Shown here: one piece after another, positions 1 through 7,443 of the stretch
How positions within the stretch are numbered: position 1 is the first letter of the stretch
How the letters are laid out: every line of letters begins with the position of its first letter
Source of the DNA: Solirubrobacteraceae bacterium
GTDB lineage: Bacteria > Actinomycetota > Thermoleophilia > Solirubrobacterales > Solirubrobacteraceae
Assembly (NCBI GenBank): GCA_025935735.1
Contig: JAICUS010000181.1
Location: forward strand, 1 to 9,943
Direction: 5' to 3'
Length of the DNA stretch: 9,943 nucleotides
Translations under genes and position numbers: made by a program
Notes under the pieces: model-generated
What the model was told of the DNA's origin: nothing
Databases searched by the model: none
The model's input: only the letters and a program-made list of their open reading frames with translations

Positions 1-258
1 GATGTGCTCGCGCTCGCGCTCGCCCGACTTCGGGTTGATCGGGACGATCGGCACACCCGCGGCCAGCGCGCCCACGACCGCGACGCACGTCTGCAGCGTC
101 GGCTCGGCGATCACCGCGACACGGCCCATCCCCGCGATCCGCTCGGCCACCGCCCCCGCCGCCGCGTGCAACCGCGCGTAACTCAGCGCCTCCTCACCCA
201 CCCGGAGCGCCTCACGGCCGTCCGGCTGCTCCAACCCCCCCAGCAGCATCGTCGGCAT
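1..258 (-). CDS. Acyl-CoA synthetase, MatB-like, N-terminal part (cut by left edge)
   Basis: This is the first 86 residues of an AMP-forming acyl-CoA synthetase; the rest lies beyond base 1. Family members adenylate a carboxylic acid with ATP and pass it to CoA in the cytoplasm. Visible parts are the usual N-terminal block (EALSYARLHAAAGAVAERI), the strand GRVAVIAEP and the helix ending in VPINPKSGERE, which in the family precedes the ATP-binding P-loop (not in the window). The NPKSG segment and its surroundings match, from memory, Streptomyces malonyl-CoA synthetase MatB better than general fatty-acyl ligases. The substrate may therefore be malonate or a substituted malonate, but this rests on the N-terminus only. 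I chose the ATG at 258 because it shares one base with the stop of the upstream crotonase gene (TGATG). A GTG three bases upstream and an ATG 15 bases upstream, both in frame, are alternatives. It is the last visible gene of the operon. Confidence 0.82.
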   Translation of the reverse strand, partial: MPTMLLGGLEQPDGREALRVGEEALSYARLHAAAGAVAERIAGMGRVAVIAEPTLQTCVAVVGALAAGVPIVPINPKSGEREREHI

Positions 259-1028
259 CACGCGCCGTGCCATTCGGGGCGGCGCTTCGCGAGGAAGGCC
301 GCGACGCCGTCGCGGAAGTCCTGGCTGCCGTAGACGGTGGCGATCAGGTCCTCGCCGTCCCCCGCCCGCGCGCGCAGGCGGCGAACCGCCTGCTTGGTGG
401 CCCACATCGTCAGCGGCGCGTGGCCGCTGAGGGTCTCGCACAGCCGCGCGACGGCTGCCTCGAGCTCGTCCGGTTCGACGACGGCGGTGACGAAGCGGGC
501 TTCCAGCGCCTCGGACGCCGACAGGAACGACGCGGTGAGAACCATCTCCACCGTGCGCGCCTCGCCGAGCAGGGCGACCAGGCGGGCGTGGGTGCCCATC
601 GACAGGCAGTTGCCGAGCGTTCGGGCGACCGGGACGCCGAACTGCGCAGAGGGGGTCGCGATCCGCAGGTCGCATGCGGCCGCCAGGCTCAGGCCGCCCC
701 CCACGGCGTAGCCCTCGACGACCGCGACGGTGGGTACGCGGACCGCTTCCAGCCGGCCGATGATCCGCTCGATCCTGCGCTCGTAGGCGATGCCGTCGGT
801 ACCGGACCGGAACGCGCTGAACTGGGCGATCTCCGTCCCGGCCACGAACGCGCGCCCGCCGGCCCCGCGCAGGACGAGCACGCGGATGTCCGGGCGCGCG
901 TCGACGTCCTCGCAGGCCGCGTACAGCGCGTCGTACATCTCCCAGGTCATCGCGTTGCGCGCCGCCGGCCGGTCGAACGTGACACGCGCGATGCCGTCCT
1001 CGGCCTGGTAGCGGAGGTGCTCTGTCAC
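258..1028 (-). CDS. Enoyl-CoA hydratase/isomerase (crotonase) family protein, atypical active site
   Basis: A 256-residue protein of crotonase-superfamily length. Both oxyanion-hole loops are visible: FVAGTEIAQF (61-70) and GYAVGGGLSLAAACDLRIA (106-124). The superfamily stabilises enolate anions of acyl-CoA thioesters in the cytoplasm. The two glutamates that give hydratase activity in rat crotonase (E144, E164) align by motif with Ser114 in GGGLSL and Val134 in FGVPV. Simple water addition to an enoyl-CoA is therefore unlikely, and decarboxylase, isomerase or hydrolase chemistry should be considered. The stretch PVARTLGNCLSMG (133-145) is typical of a subgroup often found next to CaiB-type transferases (from memory). 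The start is the GTG at 1028, which overlaps the stop of the CoA-transferase gene as GTGA; a much longer open frame upstream only shadows that gene. The stop overlaps the next start. Family assignment is firm; the reaction is unknown. Confidence 0.9.
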   Translation of the reverse strand: MTEHLRYQAEDGIARVTFDRPAARNAMTWEMYDALYAACEDVDARPDIRVLVLRGAGGRAFVAGTEIAQFSAFRSGTDGIAYERRIERIIGRLEAVRVPTVAVVEGYAVGGGLSLAAACDLRIATPSAQFGVPVARTLGNCLSMGTHARLVALLGEARTVEMVLTASFLSASEALEARFVTAVVEPDELEAAVARLCETLSGHAPLTMWATKQAVRRLRARAGDGEDLIATVYGSQDFRDGVAAFLAKRRPEWHGA

Positions 1029-2218
1029 GCGACGACTCCCTCGCGGAAGAGCTGCTCGATGTCCTCGCGCGCGTAACCGGCGCCCGCCAGGACCTCGACG
1101 GTGTGCTGCCCGAGCAGCGGGGCCGGCCGGCGGACGCGCGCGGGCGTCTCGCTCAGCTTGACCGGCGTGCCGAGCACTTTGACCGGACCTTCGACGGGGT
1201 GCTCGATCTCCACCACCATGCCGCGCGCGTGCGTATGCGCGTCCTCGAGGACCTCGGCATAGTCGCGGATCGGCGCCACGGGTACGCCGGCCGCGATGAG
1301 CGTGTCGAGCCAGTCCGCGGTGTCTCGCCGCGCGAGCGCGGCGCGCAGCTCCAGCTCGAGCTCGTCGATGTGGGCCATGCGCGCTGCGTTGGTGGCGAAC
1401 CGCTCGTCGGTCTCCAGGTCCGGGCGGTCGAGCGCGTCGCACAGCCGCTTCCACAGCCGCTGGTTGTTGGCACCGATCGTGATGTACCCGTCGCGGGTGG
1501 GGTACGCCTGATAGGGGGCGCTCAGACGGTGGCGCGACCCGAGCGGCTGCGGCGCGTGGCCGCTGGTCCAGAACTCGGCCGCCTCCCAGATCGACAAGGC
1601 CAGCGCGCCCTCGAACAGCGAGGTGTCGACGTGCTGGCCAGCCCCGATCCGCTCGCGGGCCACGTAGGCGCTGAGGATGCCCAGGGCGCAGAACAATCCC
1701 GCCGAGAGGTCGCCGACCGGCACGCCGCTCTTCAACGGCGTGCCACCCGGCTGACCGGTCACGCTCATCACGCCGGCCATCGCCTGCGCCATCAGGTCAT
1801 AGCCGGGCCAGGACGCGTACGGGCCGGTCTGGCCGAACCCGGAGATCGACCCGTAGATGAGCCGCGGGTTGCGCTCGCGCAGCGTCGGATAGTCGATTCC
1901 GAGCCGGGCGGTCACGCCCGGCCGGAAGTTCTCCAACAGGATGTCCGCGGTGTCGACCAGCCGGTAGAACACGGCCTGTCCGCGCTCGTCCTTGAGGTTG
2001 ACGGCCAGGCTGCGCTTGTTGCGGTTGACCGCCAGGAACGCGGCGGTGTCCTCGCCGGCCATCGGGGCGCCGAGCGATCGGCGCGCCTGGTCGCCGACCG
2101 ACAGCGGCTCGACCTTGACCACGTCGGCGCCGAAGTCCGCGAGCAGTTGCGCGCAGAACGGCCCCGCCATGACCTGTGTGAGGTCGAGCACCCGCACGGT
2201 CTCCAGCGCCATGGTCAT
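1025..2218 (-). CDS. Class III CoA-transferase (CaiB/BaiF family)
   Basis: A 397-residue protein of the usual length for this family, which moves CoA between carboxylic acids through an aspartyl-CoA anhydride. The N-terminus has the standard start of the fold, VRVLDLTQVMAGP (8-20), then FGADVVKVE (29-37), NRNKRSLAVNLK (65-76) and ENFRPG (96-101). The segment SGFGQTGPYASWPGYD (126-141) places Asp141 at the catalytic aspartate position of formyl-CoA transferase and alpha-methylacyl-CoA racemase. PVAPI and the AHTHARGMVVE segment mark the C-terminal part. The start is the ATG at 2218, 16 nt after the amidohydrolase stop, with a purine-rich GAGGGTGGG upstream; an in-frame ATG at 2212 is a possible alternative. 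Together with the acyl-CoA synthetase it gives the operon two ways to make a CoA thioester. The acid accepted cannot be told from sequence, and a racemase role is possible but less likely in this setting. Confidence 0.93.
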   Translation of the reverse strand: MTMALETVRVLDLTQVMAGPFCAQLLADFGADVVKVEPLSVGDQARRSLGAPMAGEDTAAFLAVNRNKRSLAVNLKDERGQAVFYRLVDTADILLENFRPGVTARLGIDYPTLRERNPRLIYGSISGFGQTGPYASWPGYDLMAQAMAGVMSVTGQPGGTPLKSGVPVGDLSAGLFCALGILSAYVARERIGAGQHVDTSLFEGALALSIWEAAEFWTSGHAPQPLGSRHRLSAPYQAYPTRDGYITIGANNQRLWKRLCDALDRPDLETDERFATNAARMAHIDELELELRAALARRDTADWLDTLIAAGVPVAPIRDYAEVLEDAHTHARGMVVEIEHPVEGPVKVLGTPVKLSETPARVRRPAPLLGQHTVEVLAGAGYAREDIEQLFREGVVA

Positions 2219-2234
2219 CCGCCGCCGCCCACCC

Positions 2235-3398
2235 TCACAGCGCCGCGGGAGCTTGCAGCCGCCCGCCCTTGAACACCCGCACGACACGCTGGAGCGCCTC
2301 CACCGGCGACCGCTCCAAGTCACCGTCGACCGCGACGAAGTCGGCCAGCTTCCCCGGCTCGAGGCTGCCCACGTCGGCCTCACGCCCGCATTGCTGCGCA
2401 CCCTTCAGCGTGGCGATCTCCAGCACTTCGCCGACCCGGAAGCCGGCGTCGAGCAGCGTTGCCAGCTCTTCGTGCATCGAGGCGTGGTGGGTGTCGCAGC
2501 CCGTGGCGATGCGCACGCCCCGTGCCCGGGCCCGCGCCAGCAGCTGCTTGTAGTCGTCGTCGATCTCGCCGAAGCGCCGGCGCATGAACTCGACGACTCC
2601 GTCGTTGCGCGCGGCCGCGCGCATGACGCTGGTCGTGGCGACCAGGAAGGTGCCCCGCTCGACCATGGCGTCGAGCTGCGCGTCGTCGAGGTAGGTGCCG
2701 TGCTCGATGCTGTCCACGCCGGCATCGATCGCCCACGTGGCCGCCGGCCCGCCGTAGCAGTGCACGCCGATGCGCCGGTCGAGCGCGTGTGCCTCCTTGA
2801 CCGCCGCCTCGACCTCCTCGGCGGAGGTGCACTCGGCCGCCACGCGCACGCCCGGCGTGGTCACGCCTCCGGTGATGATCATCTTGATCATGTCGGCGCC
2901 CGCCTTGACGTTCTGACGGACCGCGCGGCGCACCGCGTCGGGCCCGTCCACCTCCATGCCGAGGAACCAGCCGTGGCCACCGGTCGAGCAGATGGGCACG
3001 CCGGACAGCACCGTCCGCGGCCCGGCGATCCAGCCGCGGTCGATCGCGTCGCGCACGTGGACGCCGAGGTTGTGCTTCTCGCCGGCGTTGCGCAGGGTGG
3101 TGATGCCCGAGGCGAGCATCGCGCGGGCGTTGGCGGCCGCCTTGAGCGCGCGCAGCTGCGGGTCCTGCTCCGCGGCCGGCGCGCCGTCGCCCATGTTGAT
3201 GCCGAAGTGGTCGTGCGCGTCGACGAGGCCGGGCATCACGGCGAACTCGCGCAGGTCGACGACCTCGCGTCCCGCGGCCGGTTCCCAGCCTTGCGACACC
3301 GCGGCGACGCGGTCGCCGTCGACCGCGACGCTGGCCTCGTGCAGGAACCCGTCGGCGGCGACGCCGGTGAACAGCGACCCGCAGTGGATGAGCTTCAT
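2235..3398 (-). CDS. Metal-dependent amidohydrolase, prolidase/imidazolonepropionase-like
   Basis: A 387-residue cytoplasmic hydrolase (no signal peptide) of the amidohydrolase superfamily. The metal set is complete: HxH at His62/His64 (MPGLVDAHDH), a probable carboxylated Lys172 in ADMIKMIITGG, His213 in GVHCYGG, His233 in SIEHGTYL and Asp302 in TGCDTHH. A small N-terminal beta domain (1-55) and a C-terminal GSLEPGKLADFVAVDGD segment complete the urease-like composite domain. The closest group I recognise holds Xaa-Pro/Pro-Xaa dipeptidase-like and imidazolonepropionase-like enzymes, which cleave amide or imide bonds in small molecules. The start ATG at 3398 has AGAGG six bases upstream and lies 10 nt after the dctM stop. 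With the M24 hydrolase at the head of the operon it suggests that the imported compound carries an amide, imide or peptide-like bond. The exact substrate is unknown. Confidence 0.92.
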   Translation of the reverse strand: MKLIHCGSLFTGVAADGFLHEASVAVDGDRVAAVSQGWEPAAGREVVDLREFAVMPGLVDAHDHFGINMGDGAPAAEQDPQLRALKAAANARAMLASGITTLRNAGEKHNLGVHVRDAIDRGWIAGPRTVLSGVPICSTGGHGWFLGMEVDGPDAVRRAVRQNVKAGADMIKMIITGGVTTPGVRVAAECTSAEEVEAAVKEAHALDRRIGVHCYGGPAATWAIDAGVDSIEHGTYLDDAQLDAMVERGTFLVATTSVMRAAARNDGVVEFMRRRFGEIDDDYKQLLARARARGVRIATGCDTHHASMHEELATLLDAGFRVGEVLEIATLKGAQQCGREADVGSLEPGKLADFVAVDGDLERSPVEALQRVVRVFKGGRLQAPAAL

Positions 3399-3408
3399 CG
3401 GCTACCTC

Positions 3409-4695
3409 TCATGTCATGCCGAGGGCGTTGGGGAGCCAGAGCGCCACGCCGGGCACGAGCAGCAGCATCACGAGCACGACGATCTCCGTCGCGATCATCG
3501 GCAGCACGGCGAGGACGGCACCGGACAGGCGGGCGTCGGCGAGGCTGGCGGAGATGTACAGGTTCACCCCGACCGGCGGATGGACCTGCCCCACCGCCAT
3601 CGTCAGCGAGTAGAGCACGCCGAACCAGACGAGATCGACGTGGTACTGCTGCAGCGTGGGCAGGAACAGCGGGATGAACACGAACGTGATCGAGACCGGG
3701 TCCAGGAACATCCCGGCGATCAGCAGGATCACGCACAGCACGGCCACCACGCCGAGTGAGCCGGTGTTGAGCGAGTTGACCAGGTCGGCAAGCTGGCCGC
3801 CCAGTCCCAGCGTCGTGATCACCCACGAGAACAGGCTGGCGCCGATCACGATCGTCATGGCCATGCACGTGACCAGCGCCGCGTCGGTGAAGAAGCTGCG
3901 CATCGCCGCGGGCTTGAGCTCCCGGTAGATCAGCAGGCCGACCAGCAGCGAGTAGACGACGACCACGCCCGCCGCCTCGGTCGGCGTGAACACGCCGCCG
4001 TAGATGCCGCCCAGGATGATCACCGGCGCCATCAGGCCCCAGAACGCCTCGACGCCGTGCCGGGCGAACACGCGCGGCGTCCGCTTGACCTGCAGCTCGC
4101 GCAGCGGTAGCCGACGGACGGCGAAGTAGCTCGCGACGCCGAGCCCGACCGCCACGAGCACCCCGGGGATGATCCCCGCGATGAACAGCTTGCCGATCGA
4201 CGCCCCGCTGATAGCGCCGTAGAGCACGTAGGCGAGGCTGGGCGGGACGATGATGCCGAGGCTCCCGCCGCACGCGATGAGCGCGGCGATGAACTCCTTC
4301 TTGTAGCCCGCCTCGCGCATGGCGGGCGTGAGGATCGCGCCCAGCGCCGCGGTGTCGGCGGTTCCTGAGCCGGAGATCCCGGCGAACAGCACCGCGACGA
4401 TGATGCTCACGTACGCCATGCCGCCGCGCACGCCGCCAACGATCAGGTTGGCGAAGCTCACCAGGCGCTGCGCGATGCCCGAGCGCTCCATGAGGAAGCC
4501 GGCGACGATGAAGAACGGCACGGCCAGCAACGTGTACTTCGACACCGTCGCGTACGCGATGCTGGGGAACGTGTCCAGCGGGGCCAGGTCGTAGATCCAG
4601 ATCACCAGCAGCGCCGAGCCCGCGAGCGCGAACGCCACCGGGACGTCGAGCAGGATGAGCGCGAAGGCGAGGCCGAATAGGACGACGGTCTCCAC
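3409..4695 (-). CDS. dctM: TRAP transporter large permease (DctM subunit)
   Basis: A 428-residue, highly hydrophobic protein, the usual size for an unfused DctM, with about 11 to 12 membrane segments. It forms the Na+-coupled channel of a tripartite TRAP transporter for organic acids. Family-typical stretches are visible: VPFFIVAGFLMERSGIAQRL, the GISGSGTADTAALG loop followed by PAMREAGYKKEF, CGGSLGIIVPPS, GGVFTPTEAA, and GQVHPPVGVNL near the end. The longer open frame begins upstream, but the GTG at 4695 is the likely start. It sits 1 nt after the dctQ stop, has GGAGGAGG just upstream, and gives the family N-terminus directly. The three transporter subunits are adjacent in the order dctP-dctQ-dctM. 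Confidence 0.95.
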   Translation of the reverse strand: METVVLFGLAFALILLDVPVAFALAGSALLVIWIYDLAPLDTFPSIAYATVSKYTLLAVPFFIVAGFLMERSGIAQRLVSFANLIVGGVRGGMAYVSIIVAVLFAGISGSGTADTAALGAILTPAMREAGYKKEFIAALIACGGSLGIIVPPSLAYVLYGAISGASIGKLFIAGIIPGVLVAVGLGVASYFAVRRLPLRELQVKRTPRVFARHGVEAFWGLMAPVIILGGIYGGVFTPTEAAGVVVVYSLLVGLLIYRELKPAAMRSFFTDAALVTCMAMTIVIGASLFSWVITTLGLGGQLADLVNSLNTGSLGVVAVLCVILLIAGMFLDPVSITFVFIPLFLPTLQQYHVDLVWFGVLYSLTMAVGQVHPPVGVNLYISASLADARLSGAVLAVLPMIATEIVVLVMLLLVPGVALWLPNALGMT

Positions 4696-4696
4696 G

Positions 4697-5167
4697 TCAC
4701 CTCCTCCGGCGCAGCGCGCCGGCCCCAAGCCGCCCGAGCCGCACGAGCGCGACGAGCGCTCCGACCGGCAGCGCGATCGCGACGACCCACTCCGGCCAGC
4801 CGAGCGTCGGCGTGCGCTGGTTGAAGGTGATCTCCGAATGGACGGAGGACCCGCCGCGCCACAGCAGCAGCACGAAGAAGCCGGTGAGGGCGATCGGCCC
4901 GAGCGGGGCGATCGCCGCCCGCGCGCGCTTCGGCAGCCGCTCGACCAGCGGGGCGAAGCCGATGTGCATGCGGCGCGTGACGGTGAGCCCGGCGCCCAGG
5001 AACACCATCCACACGAACAGCATCTCCTGCAGCTCGCCCAGCCAGGGCAGCGACAGGTGGATCCAGTAGCGCGAGACGACGCCGAGGAAGTTCAGGACCA
5101 CCATCACGAACAGCAGCGCCGCGACGAGGAGCTCGTCGACGGCGGGCCGGCCCTTGGCCTCGTTCAT
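4697..5167 (-). CDS. dctQ: TRAP transporter small permease (DctQ subunit)
   Basis: A 156-residue membrane protein with four predicted hydrophobic segments (about 11-33, 43-62, 86-104 and 125-144), the standard DctQ layout. Family signatures are FLGVVSRY after the first segment, then WLGELQEMLFVWMVFLGAG and RRMHIGF. DctQ couples the substrate-binding protein to the large permease; its loops and ends are rich in Arg. The start ATG at 5167 overlaps the dctP stop (ATGA), so translation is probably coupled; no strong independent ribosome site is seen. The gene ends in an Arg run whose AGG codons also form the ribosome site of dctM. Confidence 0.93.
   Translation of the reverse strand: MNEAKGRPAVDELLVAALLFVMVVLNFLGVVSRYWIHLSLPWLGELQEMLFVWMVFLGAGLTVTRRMHIGFAPLVERLPKRARAAIAPLGPIALTGFFVLLLWRGGSSVHSEITFNQRTPTLGWPEWVVAIALPVGALVALVRLGRLGAGALRRRR
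4700..4707 (-). promoter_or_regulatory. Ribosome binding site of dctM within the dctQ 3' end
   Basis: GGAGGAGG on the minus strand, 4 to 7 bases before the GTG at 4695 and overlapping the last Arg codons of dctQ. It supports the GTG as the dctM start over upstream candidates. Confidence 0.7.
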
Positions 5168-6198
5168 CCGCTGAGCTCGCCCTGCCAGCGCTTGATCAGA
5201 TCGGCGCCGATCGAGCTGTTGAACTGGGCGTAGACGGGCGCCATCTTCGCCTTGAAGGCGTCGACCTGCTGGGGGCTGAGCTGCACAACCTGCATGCCGT
5301 GCCGGCGCAGCTGCTGGATCGCCGACTTGTCCTGCTGGGCGATGAACTGCCGCTCGTCCTGTGCCGCCTCCGACGCGGCCTGGGTCAGGATCTTCTGCGT
5401 GTCGGCGTCCAGCTTGTCCCAGGTCTTGGCGCCGACCACGAGGTAGATGAGGTCGAACGAGTAGTTGAGCTGGGTGGCGTACTTCTCCACCTCGTAGAAC
5501 TTGGTGCTCAGCTTGTAGACGAACGGCAGCTCCTCGCCGTCCACCGTCTTCTGCTGCAGGGCCGGGTAGAGCTCGGCGAAGTCGATGTCGCTCGGCTGCG
5601 CCCCCAGGGCGCTCCACGCCTTGGTGAGCACCTCGTTGCCGGGGATGCGGATCTTCAGGTTGGCCACGTCCGCCGGCGTCCTGACCGGGCGCTTGTTGTT
5701 GGCCAGCTCGCGGAAGCCGTTGGACGCGATCGCCAGCGGATGCATCCCCTTGGCCTCTAGCCACGGCAGCGTGCTCTTGCCGAGGTCCCCGTCGATCACC
5801 TTGTCCGCCGCCGCGTCGCTGGGCACCATCCACGGGAGCTCGACCACCTGGAAGCGCGGCTCGACCGTCGCCAGCGTCCCCGAGGGCAGGATCGAGGCGT
5901 CGATCGAGCCCTGCTGGACGAGCTCGATCTCCTTGGACTGGTTGCCGCCGCTGAGCTGCCCGCCGCCGAAGAGCTTGACTTGGACGCGGCCGCCGCTCTT
6001 GCTCTCGACCAGCGACTTGAACTTCTCCGCCATGTGGTTCCAGGGGTCGGTGGGCGACGGCGCCGCCTGGAAGCTGAGCTTGATTGTGACCGACTTGCCC
6101 CCGCCGCCCGACCCCGAGGATCCGGAGTCACCACCGCAGCCCGCAACGGCGAGTAGCGGTAGGACCGCCAGCAGACCAAGTGACTTCACCGTCGACAC
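5164..6198 (-). CDS. dctP: TRAP transporter substrate-binding lipoprotein (DctP family)
   Basis: A 344-residue extracytoplasmic solute-binding protein. A short basic and hydrophobic leader ends in a lipobox, AVAGC, giving a lipid-anchored Cys21. A Gly/Ser linker (GGDSGSSGSGGGG) follows, as in Gram-positive lipoproteins. The mature part carries DctP signatures: KLFGGGQL (75-82), SNGFRELANNKRPV (159-172) and NLKIRIPGNEVL (180-191). Arg184 sits in the place of the arginine that usually pairs with the substrate carboxylate. That supports an acidic ligand but does not name it. I chose the GTG at 6198 because GGAGG lies six bases upstream and the signal peptide starts there. The open frame extends upstream, but that part only shadows the preceding gene. 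The gap to the M24 hydrolase gene is 22 nt, so both are likely in one transcript. Confidence 0.95.
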   Translation of the reverse strand: MSTVKSLGLLAVLPLLAVAGCGGDSGSSGSGGGGKSVTIKLSFQAAPSPTDPWNHMAEKFKSLVESKSGGRVQVKLFGGGQLSGGNQSKEIELVQQGSIDASILPSGTLATVEPRFQVVELPWMVPSDAAADKVIDGDLGKSTLPWLEAKGMHPLAIASNGFRELANNKRPVRTPADVANLKIRIPGNEVLTKAWSALGAQPSDIDFAELYPALQQKTVDGEELPFVYKLSTKFYEVEKYATQLNYSFDLIYLVVGAKTWDKLDADTQKILTQAASEAAQDERQFIAQQDKSAIQQLRRHGMQVVQLSPQQVDAFKAKMAPVYAQFNSSIGADLIKRWQGELSG

Positions 6199-6204
6199 GA
6201 CGCA

Positions 6205-6209
6205 CCTCC
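6205..6209 (-). promoter_or_regulatory. Ribosome binding site of dctP
   Basis: GGAGG on the minus strand, six bases before the GTG at 6198. It fixes the dctP start well downstream of the longest open frame. It is the strongest ribosome site within the first half of the operon, which fits the need for excess binding protein. Confidence 0.75.
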
Positions 6210-6220
6210 GGGGGTAGAGC

Positions 6221-7345
6221 TCAGAACGGGGCACCTTCGGCCCCGGGTGCTCCCAGGGCTTGGAGCTCGGCTTGCCTGTCGGCGTCGGAGCGCGACAGCA
6301 CCTGGGGTTCCGCAGCGTCGACGCGCACCGTCTCCTCGAGGTGGAAGCGCTCCCCGCCGTCGACATGGACGATCTCGGCGCTGAGGACCATGCCGGCCTC
6401 CAGCACCGCTGCGGAGCTGCTCTCCAGGACCGGCCACTCGTGCGTGCCCAGCCCCAGGCCGTGGCCCACGTGGCCGGCGTCCAGGCGCAGGCCGGCAGCG
6501 GCGAAGTCCTCCGCCACGGCGCGGTGGGCGTCGCGTGCGGGCGCGCCGGGCCGTAGCCGGGCGATGTGGCGGTCGAGGATCTCGCGCAGCACGCGGTGCA
6601 GCGCCCGCCGCTCGTCGCCGGGCGGGCCGACGCTCACCGTCTTCGCCAGGTCGCTGCACCAGCCGCCGAAGACGCCGCCGAAGTCGACGCGCACCAGTTC
6701 GCCCGGCCGCGGCACACGCGGCGACGGCCGCTCGTGCAGGGCCACGCTGCGCGGCCCCGAGCCGAGGGTCAGGAAGGCGATGTTCTCCGCTCCCTCGGCG
6801 ATGATCGCCTGCTTGAGCGCACGTCCCAGGTCCGCCTCGGTCCAGCCCGGACGGAAGGCGCGGAACGCCGTCCACTGCGCCCGGTCGGTGGCGAGCGCCG
6901 CCGCGGCGATCGCGCGGACCTGCTCGGGTGACTTGACGGCGACCGCCGCCGAGAAGATCGCCGACGCGTCCGCGAGCTCGCAGTCCGGCAGTGCGTCCCG
7001 CAGCGCCTCCGCGAACGCGGCCGGGACGACGCCGAGCTCCGCCCCGACCGGGCCCGTCAGCTCGCGCTCGCGCAGGACGCCGGCCACGGCCGAAGCGAGT
7101 TGCACGAAGCCGCCGTCGTAGTAGACCACCGCGCGCCGCTCCCGCTCCAGCAGCGTCCGCTCGATCGCGTGGGCGAACAGGACGGGCGCTCCTGTCGCGG
7201 GAACGAGCACGAGGACCGGCCGATCGGTGATCAGGGCGCGGATCGGGTTGTAGGTACCGGCCAGGTACTGGGCCAGCGGGGGAGACACGGCGAGGGCGAC
7301 CGGCAGGCCCTTGGTGCCCAGCCCGGAACGCACGCGCTCGAGCAT
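6221..7345 (-). CDS. M24 family metallopeptidase (Xaa-Pro aminopeptidase/prolidase-like)
   Basis: A 374-residue protein with a creatinase-type N-terminal domain (about 1-130) and a pita-bread catalytic domain. All five metal ligands of M24 peptidases are present. Numbered from this start they are Asp221 (RVDFGG), Asp232 (WCSDLAKT), His295 (GHVGHGLGLGTHE), Glu324 (LSAEIVH) and Glu337 (FHLEETVRV); His204 and His302 match the other conserved histidines. A two-metal hydrolase cleaving Xaa-Pro or a similar amide is therefore expected. Metal-free relatives such as creatinase and ectoine hydrolase lack this full set. No signal peptide is seen, so it acts in the cytoplasm. I chose the ATG at 7345: a GGGTGA lies seven bases upstream and the fold begins there. 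A GTG at 7405 would add 20 residues, but it has no ribosome site and its first codons have low third-position GC, unlike the rest. It heads the operon, divergent from the regulator. Confidence 0.9.
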   Translation of the reverse strand: MLERVRSGLGTKGLPVALAVSPPLAQYLAGTYNPIRALITDRPVLVLVPATGAPVLFAHAIERTLLERERRAVVYYDGGFVQLASAVAGVLRERELTGPVGAELGVVPAAFAEALRDALPDCELADASAIFSAAVAVKSPEQVRAIAAAALATDRAQWTAFRAFRPGWTEADLGRALKQAIIAEGAENIAFLTLGSGPRSVALHERPSPRVPRPGELVRVDFGGVFGGWCSDLAKTVSVGPPGDERRALHRVLREILDRHIARLRPGAPARDAHRAVAEDFAAAGLRLDAGHVGHGLGLGTHEWPVLESSSAAVLEAGMVLSAEIVHVDGGERFHLEETVRVDAAEPQVLSRSDADRQAELQALGAPGAEGAPF

Positions 7346-7390
7346 CTGCGCGTCACCCGCCTGGGTCGGCGTCGTCGGTGCGATGGGGGC

Positions 7391-7418
7391 TTGACCTTGT
7401 GCCACGATGCGGTACAGT
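7391..7418 (+). promoter_or_regulatory. Candidate promoter for the IclR-family gene
   Basis: TTGACC (7391-7396), a 16-base spacer and TACAGT (7413-7418) resemble a sigma-70-type promoter reading toward the regulator. The predicted transcript start near 7425 would fall inside the palindrome, which fits autoregulation. This is read by eye only. Confidence 0.5.
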
Positions 7419-7437
7419 GTGCCGAAGAACGGAACAC
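7417..7437. promoter_or_regulatory. Candidate IclR-type operator (imperfect palindrome)
   Basis: The arms GTGTGCCG (7417-7424) and CGGAACAC (7430-7437) are inverted repeats matching at 7 of 8 positions around the 5-base spacer AAGAA. The site lies between the two facing promoter-like -10 boxes, overlapping the -10 of the regulator promoter. GTTCCG/CGGAAC-type half-sites are common among IclR-family operators (from memory). It is the natural candidate for binding by the adjacent regulator. Confidence 0.6.
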
Positions 7438-7443
7438 GCGGGA

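Noticed and set aside
6..23. Three tandem copies of GCTCGC
   Set aside because: They lie inside the acyl-CoA synthetase gene and encode an Arg-Glu repeat within a surface loop; three hexamers in GC-rich DNA are unremarkable.
1992..3677. Long plus-strand open frame of 561 codons
   Set aside because: It is antisense to the CoA-transferase, amidohydrolase and dctM genes, is rich in Arg/His/Ala without family motifs, and results from the high GC content.
4697..5833. DctQ as a 378-residue protein using the longest open frame
   Set aside because: The upstream part is an out-of-frame shadow of dctP, Gly/Arg-rich with no motifs; the DctQ family N-terminus begins at the ATG at 5167, which overlaps the dctP stop.
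7346..7405. Extension of the M24 hydrolase to a GTG at 7405
   Set aside because: There is no ribosome site, the first eight added codons have low third-position GC, the added residues are low in complexity, and the segment overlaps the regulator's candidate promoter.
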